Shown: piece after piece, positions 1-11,156 of the stretch
How positions within the stretch are numbered: position 1 is the first letter of the stretch
Layout: every line of letters starts with the position of its first letter
Source of the DNA: Tetracladium setigerum
Lineage: Eukaryota; Ascomycota; Leotiomycetes; Helotiales
DNA length: 64,000 nucleotides
Assembly: GCA_031472005.1 (NCBI GenBank)
Contig: PZJY01000002.1
Span: 868,001-932,000, forward strand
Direction: 5' to 3'
Notes under the pieces: model-generated
Database searches by the model: none
Told to the model about the DNA's origin: nothing
What the model saw: the letters and a program-made list of their open reading frames with translations, nothing else
Made by a program: the position numbers and the translations under genes

Positions 1-399
1 TGAGGAGATGAGATACGAGGAGGCTGGTGGACGCCCAGGGGGTAAAGACTCCACCCCTCTGCCCAAACATGACGGTGGGCTATTGAGCTCGTCGACACTC
101 ACGAAAGAATAGGCTTTTGGAACAAGCAAGAGACATACCAAAGACAGAGCAGGCAATTTACAAAGATATCGTCGGAAGGAAAGGTGGAAGTGCATCTAAA
201 GGCTGGTAAGCAGATTTGAGCAAGTTAGCAATGCCAAGGACCGTACTATTTTGTTTCTTCTCCATCCAGGTTCCTACCTATCATTTGTATTCTTGAGGTT
301 GCTTTACAAGACAACGCAGAACGTTCATAAAACCGCAGAACATATCAAGACATAGTTTGTTGAGAAAAGGGGGTTCTTAGACTGTTGCTCTTTTATTTG
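1..399. other. Gene-free left edge of the window
   Basis: No coding sequence is recognised here. The stretch lies immediately downstream of the stop codon of the minus-strand AP-3 mu gene, so at least its right part should be that gene's 3' UTR and terminator region. Nothing repeated or structured stands out. Confidence 0.5.
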
Positions 400-2146
400 C
401 TAGCATCTAAGTTCCACGCCATTTCTGCTCACCGTCAAATACTTGACTCCCTTGTAAGGCTTCACATTCTCTCCTAGACCACGGCTCTTTCGTGTATCGA
501 GAATCAAACTCTCAACTTTGATTCCGCTCGCCAGCCAGCCCCTGACAGAAAAGCTAGCACTTGCAGAACTTGGCATCAGAATCTTGTTTTGTGCGACTTT
601 CCGGATATCTCTCTGCTCAAGAGTAAGGTTGCTCTCTTTTGAAGACTTCTCTGGAATGTTTTGATATGCATCATCGTTGTAGTCGTAACTTCCATCTAAT
701 TTGAAACCATTCCCTTCGAAATCTTCGTCTTCGGTAGGGGGACCTACGACCGTGCAGCGAAGAGTGGCCCCTCCAACTACTGCATCTTTAGCTGGTATGT
801 GCCAGTCTAGTTTCCTTTCACCGGGGCTGTATGTAGTGTCGCCTCTGCTAGGTCGGATTTCAGAAAGATTTCTCACATCTTCTGGTAGAGGTATAGTGAC
901 AACCAAATCTTCCAATGCTGGAGTTGACGACGTTCCTGCTTGTGCTCCAAAGTTGGCTGAGAATGTAGAGGCACTGCGGCCAGCGTGGCTGTTACTTCTT
1001 GACGAAGACGAGCTTATTGGCGTGTTTCCTTGGCCGGAAACTTTCTGGATGAACAATCGAACTTCAAAATCCGATCCTTGAGGACCCAAACTGGTCTTGA
1101 CCTCGATATTAACAGGAAGTTTCAAACTTGAGGCGTTGATAGTTCCAGTCTTTCCGTTCTGGAAAGGCAATAAATCTACTTCGTAACCAGCTAGCACAAA
1201 CCGGCCATCTGGTGGTACAAAGCTCAACTCTCCCGGTTTCTCTCGCCACCTCGCAAGTCGCACACACGGATGAAATATTGGCAATTCCATCACGCTGTTG
1301 AAATTCTGCTTTCCAGAGGGCGTCGAGAGTGTAAGTAGCAGATCAGGAACCCCCGAGAGTTTCGCCGTGAAGGCAACTGTGCCATTGGCAAATGCTGCTA
1401 AAGGGCGCCCTGAAGGTGCCAATGTCACGGAAAGGGTCTCTACGATATCGACGTACATTTCGTTCGAAGTGTGCCGTACATTCGCTCGTCTCCAAGGTAT
1501 TGCTGGAGTATTGGCTGCAAGTACTCCAGAAGAAGATATGCCGGCCATACCAGAACTTGACGGAGTAGAGAAGCCTGGTTTTCTGTAAGGAGAGTCATTA
1601 GACCAGTTTCCATCTCGTGTATAGGAAACTTACCCAGGTATTGTAATCCCGCCTAACAACTTCCCAATCCAACCCTCCACTTCCACTAGATCCCTCAAAG
1701 CATTCGGCTCTGTTGTGCTCACAGACCCAGCATCACACATCTCATTCAGCAACTGTGCCACAACATCATAGCTGCTTTCCACCTTCTGCGCCAATAGTGG
1801 CGATCCCACGAACTCTTCTAATATGTCTATAACTCGATGTAGAAACTCAAGGGCTAATAGCGGTTCTATTTCGGAGGAGGATGTAAGCAGGAAGAGGAGG
1901 TTCGAATGGGTGAGACTGAATACTAGCGTTGGCGAAGAAGTATTGGGGAGGTAGATCAGACTGGGCCGCGGTTGTGGATGTGCGAGGTAGAGGGGGAGGA
2001 GTTGTGAGGCATTGAGTGGTCTCGAGGTGTATGTGTGCTGGAGAATTGAGCGGCTTAGAATATATTAGAGGTGTGCTCAGCCTTCATGGAGAACTTACTC
2101 ACCTGTGTTCATCATAGATGTACAGCGCTTCGACTGCTCCACTCAT
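400..2146 (-). CDS. APM3: AP-3 adaptor complex subunit mu (Apm3-like)
   Basis: Medium subunit of the AP-3 clathrin-type adaptor, which sorts cargo from Golgi/endosomes to the vacuole. I read three exons on the minus strand: 2146-2103, 2053-1634 and 1582-400, joined by 49- and 51-nt GT-AG introns; the exon sum (1647 nt) is an exact multiple of three and gives 548 aa. The N-terminus (MSGAVEALYIYDEH) and residues to about 150 match the longin-type sigma/mu head seen in mu subunits, with a run of hydrophobic strands and a helix ending near residue 150. The mu homology domain starts near residue 190 (NEMYVDIVE, typical of mu chains) and runs to the C-terminus. A Ser-rich insertion near residues 345-360 is a plausible loop. 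The gene is divergent from the DMAC1-like gene, with 239 bp between the two start codons. AP-1/AP-2 mu is less likely because the MHD sequence is divergent, as in AP-3. Confidence 0.85.
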
Positions 2147-2288
2147 CGTTAATGTCTGGCTGTAGAATAGCGCGTCGGTGTTCTGCTATTCAAGACTGGA
2201 GTTGACCATGGGTACCTATCGTGGGGTAGGTGCCAAGACGCGGCCGCTCAATTTCGTGCAGCTGCACCCGAGCTGCAGCGGCTTCTCC

Positions 2289-2306
2289 TTTTATTATTAT
2301 TATTAT
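2289..2306. repeat. (TTA)n microsatellite
   Basis: About six TTA/TAT units in the short divergent promoter, probably inside the 5' leader of the DMAC1-like gene. Confidence 0.8.
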
Positions 2307-2385
2307 CAACAACGACAACACATTTCGCTATACACTCTCAGGACCGCATCGAATACTCAGTAACCTCGAGGTTTCATCTGCAAAA

Positions 2386-2723
2386 ATGGGTGCAAAACTT
2401 CCAACTGTACAAGAGCTCGACCGCCAGGAACCGTTGCACAAGCTGCTTGCCGAAGACGTTCCGGATTGTTTACCATGCAGAGTTACTGGTTAGTAGCATC
2501 GATATTGAAGGCCTGTGAGCACTTGCTGATTCTTTTATTAGGAGCCACCGCATTTATTGGACTCGGGGCGTATAGTTACTTCTCGGGCCATTCCCAACTC
2601 AAAGCACAACAAGCCAAAATCCTACAAAGCAAGAGCATATTTGGACTGAAAAGCCGACAAGCTGGCATCACAACAATTGCAATATCGCTTGTAAGCATGG
2701 GGTTATGGAGATTGGTCAACTAG
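2386..2723 (+). CDS. Small DMAC1-like (DUF4536) mitochondrial membrane protein
   Basis: Two exons, 2386-2488 and 2542-2723, with a 53-nt intron (GTTAGT...TTATTAG), give 94 aa. The short protein has a CxxC pair (C28, C31) in the sequence DCLPCRVTG, followed by two hydrophobic segments, about residues 35-48 and 73-92. This layout, a CLPC motif just before the first of two membrane helices, fits the DMAC1-like domain family (DUF4536), whose human member helps assemble the distal membrane arm of complex I. Function in fungi is inferred from family only. The start is supported by a full-length N-terminus directly after an adenine-rich context (AAAAATGG). Confidence 0.7.
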
Positions 2724-2853
2724 ACGGCGCTTTTCAGGATGGTGACGAATGTAAAAATAATACTTTGTAAATCTAAGGGTATGTCCTATATATTTTGAGC
2801 CTTCAAGGGCATCTAAAATTCAATATTCAAAACTCATATGCTCATATAATCAT

Positions 2854-3894
2854 TCAGACAGTTGTTGACCCCATTTTGATAGACTCTGTTGTAGTCGTCC
2901 CCCATTCCGCCCATTCTTTCCTGGTACACCTCCTTGTGAAAGGCACCGTCCAGATTGACTGGACTCCAGCCAATGCCCAAGGCAAACCCCAGCCAACGGC
3001 AAATCCAACGTCCTCACTCGTCAAAAATATTATAATTGTCGAGGCCACTCCATTCAAAATGAATCCGATTCCCCAGACCCACGATAGCCACATTATCATG
3101 CTTCGAAATTGTGGACTCATCTCCCATCTTTTCATGACTGACTTTCGAAACTCCGGACCTCCACCTCCCTCAACTCCGCCGGCATCCTCACTGAATGCAA
3201 GCAACGCTGGACGCCATGGCTGGCCCTTTTCAGTTGATGACATATTGAAGGGAAGGATTTTCTTCTTCATGGTCAAGTATGCAGATCCGCAGGAGAGAAA
3301 TCCGAGGTAGAAGCAGATCGTTGGAGGCGCCATGGCACATAGGCGGACCAGTGGATGGTCAGGAATTGTGCCGACGACAAGTTCGACTTCAATAAGGAAG
3401 ATAATAATGAGGATGTTGACGTGCAAGAATTCCATCTGCATAATTATGATATCAGCCGTCCTCCTTCCTCCCCATTTTCAATTGTAGAAATGCTCACCAT
3501 TCCCCATTTTGTCCATCCAACGGGCATGTTTTTTGGTGACCATCGTGACGAGAAAAGCTGTAAAGATCGAAGACCAAAATGCACAAAGCTGATCATTCCA
3601 AAGATTCCTGTAAGAATTGCGAAAACTATGGCTAAGTTAGCCAAGTGGAAGTAAGCTTTCGAGATCATTGGATTACTTACCAGTCTGCAAAGAAAGGTCT
3701 GTTCCATATTTGAAGGCAAAGTAGTAGGTAATAGGCAGAATAGCCAGATCAATTGCAACGAATGACAGTCCCAGAGTTCGAAAGAGCACCCGTTTATGAT
3801 GAGGAGTCTTCAATTCGGGTAATGACTCTATCACCATTGTCTGCGATGCCTGGGAACTTGCCGGGGCATCGTATGTCTCCACATGTTCGGACAT
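2854..3894 (-). CDS. Six-helix integral membrane protein, unknown function
   Basis: I do not recognise the family. Exons 3894-3681, 3631-3498 and 3435-2854 join through introns of 49 and 62 nt; the second intron has a good branch site (GGCTGAT) and removes an in-frame stop. The sum is 930 nt, 309 aa. The product has a short Ser/Ala-rich cytosolic-like N-terminus and about six hydrophobic segments: around residues 37-65, 72-95, 122-140, 148-172, 225-250 and 258-280. A loop containing a Gly-rich stretch (GGVEGGGG) separates helices 4 and 5. The general look is that of small fungus-specific multi-pass proteins. No signal peptide or catalytic motif is seen. It is divergent from RRP4 with 423 bp between start codons. 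Confidence 0.75.
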
Positions 3895-4317
3895 AATACT
3901 TTGAGATTTCGTGTGACGACTTGAAGATTAGAAGATTCAAAGGAAATAATGATAGGTGGAATATGAGTTCTTAGAGAAGAGAAGTGAGCAATGAAAAATA
4001 GAGACTTCCTTACACCTAGCCCATCCCCATCTCCATCCCCAAACCCCATCTCTGCACACGGATTACAGACAGTTGCGATTCGGAATAGCGGATGGTTCAT
4101 TGTGAGGACTCATCTTCCTCCCAGCGGAACTTCAAGGACCGATGATGACGTCGAAGTTAGTCAGCCAGGATGCACCAATCAGCAGCATTTTGAATCTCCC
4201 AACGGCGGTTTTTTCTTTCAGCCTCTTCCTCGCGCAAGGAAATTTGGAGCCAACCACCCGAACGGCAGAATTATTTCTCAGCCTTGTCATACAACTCCAA
4301 ACAAACAATCAACCAGA
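3895..4317. promoter_or_regulatory. Divergent promoter, membrane protein / RRP4
   Basis: The 423-bp spacer between the two start codons must carry both promoters. A degenerate CCATCCC-type repeat lies at about 4020-4045 and a TGACGTC core, resembling ATF/CREB-type sites, at about 4145. No clear TATA box is visible. Confidence 0.4.
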
Positions 4318-5397
4318 ATGGCCATCACCATCCTAGCGCCTACTCCGGCCATTGTGCCATACGAAGAAGATGATTCATCTGCTGACGATTCGGACGAGGG
4401 CGGCGTTGACCTGGAAGGAGACTTCAACATGAGACCTGCGAAGAGAGCAAAGCATGGTCGGGATATTGTCACACCAGGAGAATCTGTCACTGACGATCCG
4501 CAATGGATGAGGTATGTCATGTGTTTCAAAAGAAAATTGCGAAAAGAAGTCAACTGACACCTTGTTAATAGAGGCCATGGAACTTACATCGCACCGTCAA
4601 GCACCGATATCATAGCCACTGTAGCAGGTACCGTCCAGAAAACCAACAAGCTCCTCTCTGTCCGTCCCCTCCGAGCTCGATATAACCCCGAGATTGGAGA
4701 TCTGGTAGTTGGTCGAATTATCGAGGTCCAGTCCAAGCGATGGCGTGTTGATGTTGGAGCTCCTACGCTCGCGAATCTGCCATTAGCTTCAATAAATCTG
4801 CCCGGAGGAATTCTGCGGAAGAGAACAGATACGGACGAGTTGCAGATCAGAACATTCTTCAGCGAGGGCGATCTTCTGGTGGCAGAAGTTCAGCAATTAA
4901 ACCAAGATGGTAGCTGTCATTTGCATACGAGAAGTTTGAAGTATGGAAAGCTACGGAATGGGGTATTTATGAGTGTCAGTGGTGTTGGGGGAGGCGGCGG
5001 CGTGGTACGGGCTCGTCGACAAGTCGGGACGATCGATACGGTGCATGGAGGCGGAAAAGTGGATGTGATTCTGGGTGTTAATGGCTATATCTGGATCAGC
5101 AAGCATGTCGAGGTCGCCAGTGGTGATACATCAATCACGAGGATCGAAGAGAGCGTTAGTTCGACGGTATATTCAAGCCAGAATGACGATATCTCAGCGG
5201 AGACGAGAAGGGAGATTGCAAGAATTCAGGGAGTAATCACACTGATGGTCGAGCACGGTTTGAGAGTCGACGAGGAAAGGGTCAAGAAGGGGTATGAGGC
5301 TGCTTGTACCGTAGACTCCCAGCAGCCTGGAGAGACTTCAACATATCTTGGAGGGGAGATAGGCAAGAGGGTGCTGGAGATTTTGACAGTGTCATAG
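4318..5397 (+). CDS. RRP4: Exosome complex subunit Rrp4
   Basis: Cap subunit of the RNA exosome, the 3'-5' RNA processing and decay complex of nucleus and cytoplasm. Two exons, 4318-4511 and 4572-5397, with a 60-nt intron, give 339 aa. An acidic, disordered N-terminal segment (about residues 1-55) precedes the Rrp4 NTD and an S1 RNA-binding domain (about 80-170: the stretch RARYNPEIGDLVVGRI is diagnostic), then a KH domain (about 190-330, including GYIWISKH). A Gly-rich loop (VGGGGGVV) sits between the S1 and KH parts. Length agrees with fungal Rrp4 proteins. Csl4 and Rrp40 were considered but the NPEIGDLVVGRI strand and the KH position favour Rrp4. Confidence 0.92.
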
Positions 5398-6480
5398 ATT
5401 CAGGTACGCCAAAATCTTCCTCTAAACCTTACGATTTGGAAGCCTCATCAGATTCATCGCATGCTTTGAAATCTTTGTTAAAACGTCACTGTTGCCATCC
5501 CCAATTCCCATTCTAATTTCCCGCTCTCGAAAAACTCGACTGTTCGTGCTTGTGGAGTGAGTGCGTTTACAATCTCCGACTAGGCGCGCATTGAACAGTC
5601 GGACATATCTATACCTATGCCAATTGACGGCTTCATCTCTTACCAATCCAATCTACAGAGTACAGTACTTTCGAGCAGTGTAAGGTCCCGAATGAATGAT
5701 TGCTGTGTACAAAGTACGTACAGTACAGTCGCCGTGAAGGTCGGCTAGCTAGCAATCATGCATGGTTGTATTGTTAATCTGTGCAGCACAAGGACCACCG
5801 CCAACTCCTTCTCCGATGCTTGACTAAGTAGGTAATTATTATGCCCGCCTTCATTTCAATGCATTCTTCTTTCGCCGATGTTTCATCTGAGAACAACAGT
5901 TTTTCTTAGGACTTTTTCCTGCTTGTCCTCAAAATCCGAAAGTTTTATATCGGACATAGCGGTCATATCCACTACTCGCGGCTCCGGCAAGTTGTCTGCA
6001 TCTCCACTTAAAGGATACGTCAGTCGCTAGTCATGACATGATTGGCTGTTTCCCACCTATTTTCCACGTTCTTCTATCTCAGGGTTCTATCTTCCGACAG
6101 CGGTTGGTCTGGAGTTTAAAACAAGGCTGTTTTTTTTTTCTTCTACATTTTGCGGAGTTATGTCGTCAAGCGACAGGGACGAGTCAACCAAAAACTCTCT
6201 TGCTTTGTCAACCGTACCCACATACCGCAAGCTTGCCTCGGTATCACCACTCAAGAGATGTACCGTAGTACGTCGTAGCCCGTCGTACTCGTCTGGGGAT
6301 TCTCTTCTTTATCGGAGAATCGGTCGATGGCAAAGTCAGCAAAGCTTAATTTATCTGCCATGCTTGCAGCTGCCAAGGGTGATATCATGACTAGTAACAA
6401 GTACCGACTTTATACTGGGTCTATTCAAAAGTTCTACAATTGTGGAGAGAAGTCTGGATCTCTTGTATCTTGTTTGAAAT
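5398..6480. other. Intergenic region upstream of the alcohol dehydrogenase gene
   Basis: No gene recognised; open frames here are short and show no family resemblance. The left part holds the RRP4 3' UTR. GTACAGTAC-type motifs occur near 5660 and 5720. A CTGGGG hexamer at 6293-6298 fits the CreA glucose-repressor consensus SYGGRG and could serve the ADH promoter, but a single site is weak evidence. Confidence 0.5.
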
Positions 6481-6481
6481 G

Positions 6482-6490
6482 TATATATAA
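6482..6490 (+). promoter_or_regulatory. TATA box of the alcohol dehydrogenase gene
   Basis: TATATATAA lies 170 bp before the ATG, followed by a pyrimidine-rich leader (6530-6610) and an A-rich run to the start codon. This is a classical strong, inducible fungal promoter layout. Confidence 0.65.
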
Positions 6491-6651
6491 GGCAAAGGAC
6501 TGCTCTTGTTCTTGTTCTGTATCAAATTCAACTCACTTTTCCATCCCAATATCTACCTACCTCGCTTCTCTCACAACACTCGCAACCAATCAATTCTCTT
6601 TCGATAACTTCAAACATAATCCACCAAATCTAAATCAATAACACTGCAAAG

Positions 6652-7753
6652 ATGGTTTCATTCACAGTATTCAAAGGATCTAAGGACGGATCGATCGTCA
6701 AGTCCACCACCACTAAAGAGCTTGGATACGACCAAGTTCTCATCAAAGTTACCCATTCAGGAGTCTGTGGTACCGATGAGCACTACAGACATGTAGACCA
6801 AGGATTGGGTCACGAAGGTGTTGGAACCGTCGAGGTAAAATCCCTCTTTCCAAATTTCACAGCAAGCAGACACTAACAATCACATAGGAAGTCGGCGCAA
6901 GCGTCAAGCACATCTCAAAAGGCGACGTCGTCGGATGGGGATATCAACACGATGCCTGTGGAAACTGCAAGCACTGTCTAACCGGCCACGAAACCCTCTG
7001 TACAGAACGTGCCATGTACGGATACGCTGAGTAAATTTCACCCTATCCTCCCATCCTCGAGCGCGAAGCTAACATCCCCTTCCCAGTCTCGACCAAGGCT
7101 CATTCGCATCCCACGCAATCTGGAAAGCTGACTACGTCTACAAAGTCCCCAAGAACATGCTCCCCGAACACGCCGCGCCTCTCATGTGCGGCGGCGCCAC
7201 CGTCTTCAACGTCCTTCACTCCTTCGCAGCCAAACCCACCGACCGCGTCGGTATAATCGGTGTGGGCGGCCTCGGCCACCTCGCCATCCAATTCGCCGCC
7301 AAAATGGGCTGCAAAGTCGTCGTATTCTCCTCTACGGATTCCAAAAAGGAAGAAGCTCTCTCCCTCGGCGCAACCGAGTTCGTCGTCACCAAGGGCGTCA
7401 AGGAACTCCAAGTCTCCGGTCCTATCGATCACTTGATGGTGACTACCTCTTTCCAGCCTGATTGGGCTCAGTTCTTGCCTGTTATGGCTCATGGATCGAC
7501 GATTTATCCTTTGTCGGTTTCGTCGGATGATTTCCAGATTCCGTATATGCCTATGTTAGCTGGTGAGTTGAGGATTCAGGGGTCGTTGGTTGCTGCCAGA
7601 CAGGTGCACAGAGAGATGTTGGCTTTTGCTGCTCAGCATGATATTAAGCCTATTGTGGAGTTGTTCCCTATGACTTGTGAGGGTATTACTGAGGGTATGA
7701 AGAAGTTGGAGGAGGGGAAGATGAGGTACAGAGCTGTTCTTACTGCTCAGTAG
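6652..7753 (+). CDS. Zinc-dependent alcohol dehydrogenase (MDR family)
   Basis: Cytosolic NAD(P)-dependent oxidoreductase interconverting alcohols and aldehydes/ketones. Exons 6652-6834, 6888-7030 and 7087-7753 (introns 53 and 56 nt) give 330 aa. The catalytic zinc ligands are visible as C39 in GVCGTDEH and H54-E55 in GHEGVG; the four structural-zinc cysteines are C85, C88, C91 and C99 in CGNCKHCLTGHETLC. The Rossmann motif GVGGLG lies at 167-172. The segment between the first Cys and GHE is short, which is usual for this subgroup of medium-chain dehydrogenases. Codon use in exon 3 is rich in C-ending codons at first and shifts to T/G-ending ones after about 7500. A strong TATA box and A-rich start context suggest high, regulated expression. 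The substrate cannot be told from sequence. Confidence 0.9.
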
Positions 7754-8191
7754 ATATTTTTCTCGTGAGCAATAGGAAAGTTTAGCGCGAGCTTGCTGGG
7801 ATTTTGTAGGATAGACTTGGGAGCATTAGAGGTTGATTATGCATAGCGATGGGACTCTTTTTAGTAGCGATATAACGACAATATATTATCATCTATTTCA
7901 TTCTGCGCTTTTGATTAATTGAAAGAAGTCTTGCTCACGCAAAACATCAGAGCGCCTCTGTGATCTTAGGAATTTGGTTCATGCGAGATGTATGTTTCGC
8001 ATCATGTCGAATACTACCAAGTTTTGAAAGATGGTTATATTTTTTTCTGCTCTAGAACTCGTGGAGTCAATGGCCAAACCTTCAAAAATCGCCAAACCAA
8101 AAGCGCCTAAATGGACTGCTAAGTATTATCAAGGAATCGGCTAATTACATATTTATGCACAAAATTTCCCTTCCCCGTTACCTTTCACTGC
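7754..8191. other. Convergent 3' UTR region
   Basis: 438 bp between the stop codons of the alcohol dehydrogenase (+) and the subtilase (-). AT-rich, no coding potential seen; it should contain both polyadenylation regions. Confidence 0.6.
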
Positions 8192-9658
8192 TCATGCTCC
8201 ATTCCCGTTGTAAGCGAGCTGGTTCTTCGTTCCCGAAAGCAAAGGGACCAATCCGAGAGAGATCTTATTCTTCGTAGAAAGCGTCTTTATTCTTTCACAC
8301 AATGGGCCTGGTGCCCTTGGCCCCTCCAATCGCAACAAATACGCTGCTAGTCCGACCACATGAGGCGTCGCCATCGAAGTTCCAGAGATGGTATTCGTAT
8401 CCGTCGGATTTCTAATCCAAGTCGAAATGATTTCGCTACCGGGAGCAAGAATATCAACAATACTTCCGTAGTTAGAATAGGAAGCGAGGGCATCGTTCTT
8501 GTCCGTCGCGCCAACGGTGCAAGCTGATTGTTCGCTTGCTGGGGAGGAGAGCGCAGCTGAACGTCCATCATTGCCAGCTGCGACACCCATGAATAGTCCT
8601 GCCGCGACGGCGGCTGCCACTGCGTCGTTTGAGGATTGGGAGAAGGCTGATCCGAGACTGAGATTTGCAACAGCTTTTCCGATACGACCTTTGGATTTGG
8701 CATCGTTAACGGCCCATTGAATGCCCGAGAGGACACCGGCATTGGAACCGGATCCTGCGGCGTTGAGAACTTTAACGCCAATGAGATTGGTCTTTTTGGC
8801 TACTCCATAGGTTTTGGATCCGATCGTTCCAGAGACGTGAGTTCCGTGACCCTAGAAGGAAATTTAGCGTGAAATTCAAGTGGCAGTATGAGTGGACAAG
8901 TGCGATTTGAGCTGCCATTGGGAATACAAGGACTCAAGCGCAAAAAGAATACTTACATTACCATCAAAATTGTCTTGATCCACAAAATTGGCACCAAAGG
9001 TTGCCCGACCCTCGAAATCAGTGTGACCGACATAAATTCCAGTGTCAATAATATAGGCGAATGTATCAGCCCCAGCCGTGCTGTCATATACATAAGAAGT
9101 AGAACCTAAATTTCGGTGGGAGATTCTTGCTAAACCCCATCTGGTATGTGTAAGTACGGCACGTGAGAAACATAAGACGTCCGACTTACGGAGCACTGGA
9201 TTGAGTTGTCAAGGCGGACGCTTTTACAAGTGTGTTTGGTTCGATATATTTGACTTGTGTGAGAGCTGCGATGGCATCGAGGAGTGATGGTGAAAACGTT
9301 CCGGCAAATCCTTGAAAGGAACCAAAGTTGTATGTTGCCTCGGTGGCCGAAATGACACCAGCAGGACCTGTGTTGTTTAGGTCTCGGCATTAGCTTGCGA
9401 AACATGATGATAGGTTTCAAAATTGGCTTGATAATGTGGGATATAGATTATTGTTCATGGCAGGGGAAAAAGCTTGTACAGGTAAGACTTACGAGACGCA
9501 AGGAAACTCAAGAAGGCATCGTCGGAAAGAGGGTTTAGTACAACAATGAAGCTATTCGCAATCACGTCGGCCACAGCATCCAATATTGGCGCAACTGGTG
9601 CGCCGAGAATGACTGTTGCAGCAGCAAAGACTGGGAGGAGTATTCTTGAGAAAAGCAT
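8192..9658 (-). CDS. Secreted subtilisin-like serine protease (S8, proteinase K type)
   Basis: Extracellular endopeptidase with an inhibitory propeptide. Exons 9658-9493, 9367-9190, 9140-8957 and 8851-8192 give 1188 nt, 395 aa. I start at ATG 9658 because it begins a signal peptide (MLFSRILLPVFAAATVILGAP); the longer open frame upstream has no ATG. The I9 propeptide (about residues 30-110) has the usual SFIVVLNP start and KYIEPNTLV end. The triad is present: D147 (IIDTGIYVG), H178 (GHGTHVSGT) and S335 (GTSMATPHVVG), with oxyanion Asn near 270 (AAGND). Mature-domain layout matches cuticle-degrading/alkaline proteases of filamentous fungi. The first two introns of the mature region fall next to the catalytic residues, a common place in this family. 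Likely role: nutrient proteolysis or host protein degradation. Confidence 0.9.
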
Positions 9659-11156
9659 ATTGAAGATTGGAGTGTCCACGGCTTGATGAGGTATGATTCT
9701 TGGTCAAGACTTCGAGGGACCAAGGGGTTTTATCCTCAACTTGGCACATGCTGGACTACTTACGTGGTTCCTGAGGGTACAGATAATTGTATGCCCAGAC
9801 TCACGATACAATTAGGATCGACGCCAGTGCTTGCCAAAATGCGCCCTCTAACAAAACTTCCAACCTACCAGGGAGCAGCAATATTTTCGCAATGTCAAGT
9901 CACCCCAATGAAGACTCCATTGCATGTCTTGGTATGGAGATGATAGACGCCAAACGCCTCTGATCTGCCGCTAGAAAGCACTTAAGAATGTGCCGAGAGG
10001 ACTCCGAAGTACTTGGGGCCGATGATGTGCGAGGATTCGCTAGTTTTCTAGTTCTGTGTTGTTGATTGAAAAGGGTACAGTAGGTTGGCGATAGATTGGA
10101 ATTAGCCGCTTGGCGACTTCAGCTGTGGGAGGAAAGAAGAATCAACTCATTGTTACTGACAGAAGTTCTTGGAATGATTTGGAGACTCCCAAAGGCAAGT
10201 ACAACACCAAAACACTTGCATAATTATGGTATGAAGTTCAACTGAAAGAAGGGATCATCTCGGAATGAAAATCATCTTGGAGCCGACGATGCGGCACACT
10301 AGTGCTGTCGATCATGGTCGGTGGACATTGACATGCGGGAGAAGAGGTGGCTTTGGAACAGAAGAAACTACAACTCCAACTATGCTTCTTCAGCTGCCGT
10401 GAAGTTGCATCAGAGGCACGGATTAGTGGTGGCCCGCTGCACCCTCGAGCAAGTTGGCGAAGTCTTGGGATCGTGAAATGTCAATGGCTACACGCATTCA
10501 ACCCCATATGACCAGAAATGCGTCATGGAAGCTCCTGATTGAGGTGGCTCTTCTGTGGCTTCACCGTTCAGGCCACTTTCAAGCCAATTCAAGCCTGGTC
10601 GGCGCTTTGGAGGCGTGGTGGTGTCTCCTTGAGTCCTTGGATGAGCGGCTAGGATCCTGATTTCAATATGCAATAAAGCAACCTGTTAATCGGTCAATGG
10701 TTGCCTAGAAGAAAGCTTTCAATACCCCACAGAGCTTGGGTTGAGTATTTAGTATTTCCACATGGAAGGGAATAAATGTCAGACAATAATGGCTGTCAAT
10801 GCAGATCGTCCTCTGCCCTTGGAAATTGAGGAAACCATTCGCCAAGCCCATTAGTTTAAGTTTTTGGGCTTGGATCACGTGCCATCTGCTTTCGAGAGTC
10901 AGGTAATCTTGATAATGCATTTGATAAATCCAGATATCAAATAGATATGTTTGAGCAAAGAGCAAATAGTTTGTGCGATCTCGGTGGATATGTAGAAAAA
11001 GCTAAAGTCCTTACACAGAAACCTACTTTGATCTGTGTAGAAAGGAGAACATTCCTTGGCATCTCGCTAAGGCCTGTCCGTTTTGTTCACTCTCAATCAT
11101 CCACTACTGCTCTCTCTTGAACAACGCATTACTGAACCAAGATTTCACAACAACTC
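9659..11156. other. 1.5-kb gene-free region
   Basis: No convincing gene. It holds the subtilase promoter (left, minus direction) and the HAD gene promoter (right). Open frames up to 86 codons show no family resemblance and no intron signals joining them. Confidence 0.5.

Noticed and set aside
7100..7492. A 130-codon minus-strand frame opposite the alcohol dehydrogenase.
   Set aside because: Antisense shadow of exon 3, whose C-ending codons keep the opposite strand open.
9455..9679. An upstream extension of the subtilase beginning before MLFSRILL.
   Set aside because: The extension has no ATG (it begins at GTG), and the ATG at 9658 starts a clean signal peptide.
10705..10965. An 86-codon minus-strand frame with an aromatic-rich start.
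   Set aside because: Isolated, no splice partners, no family resemblance; too little to call a gene.
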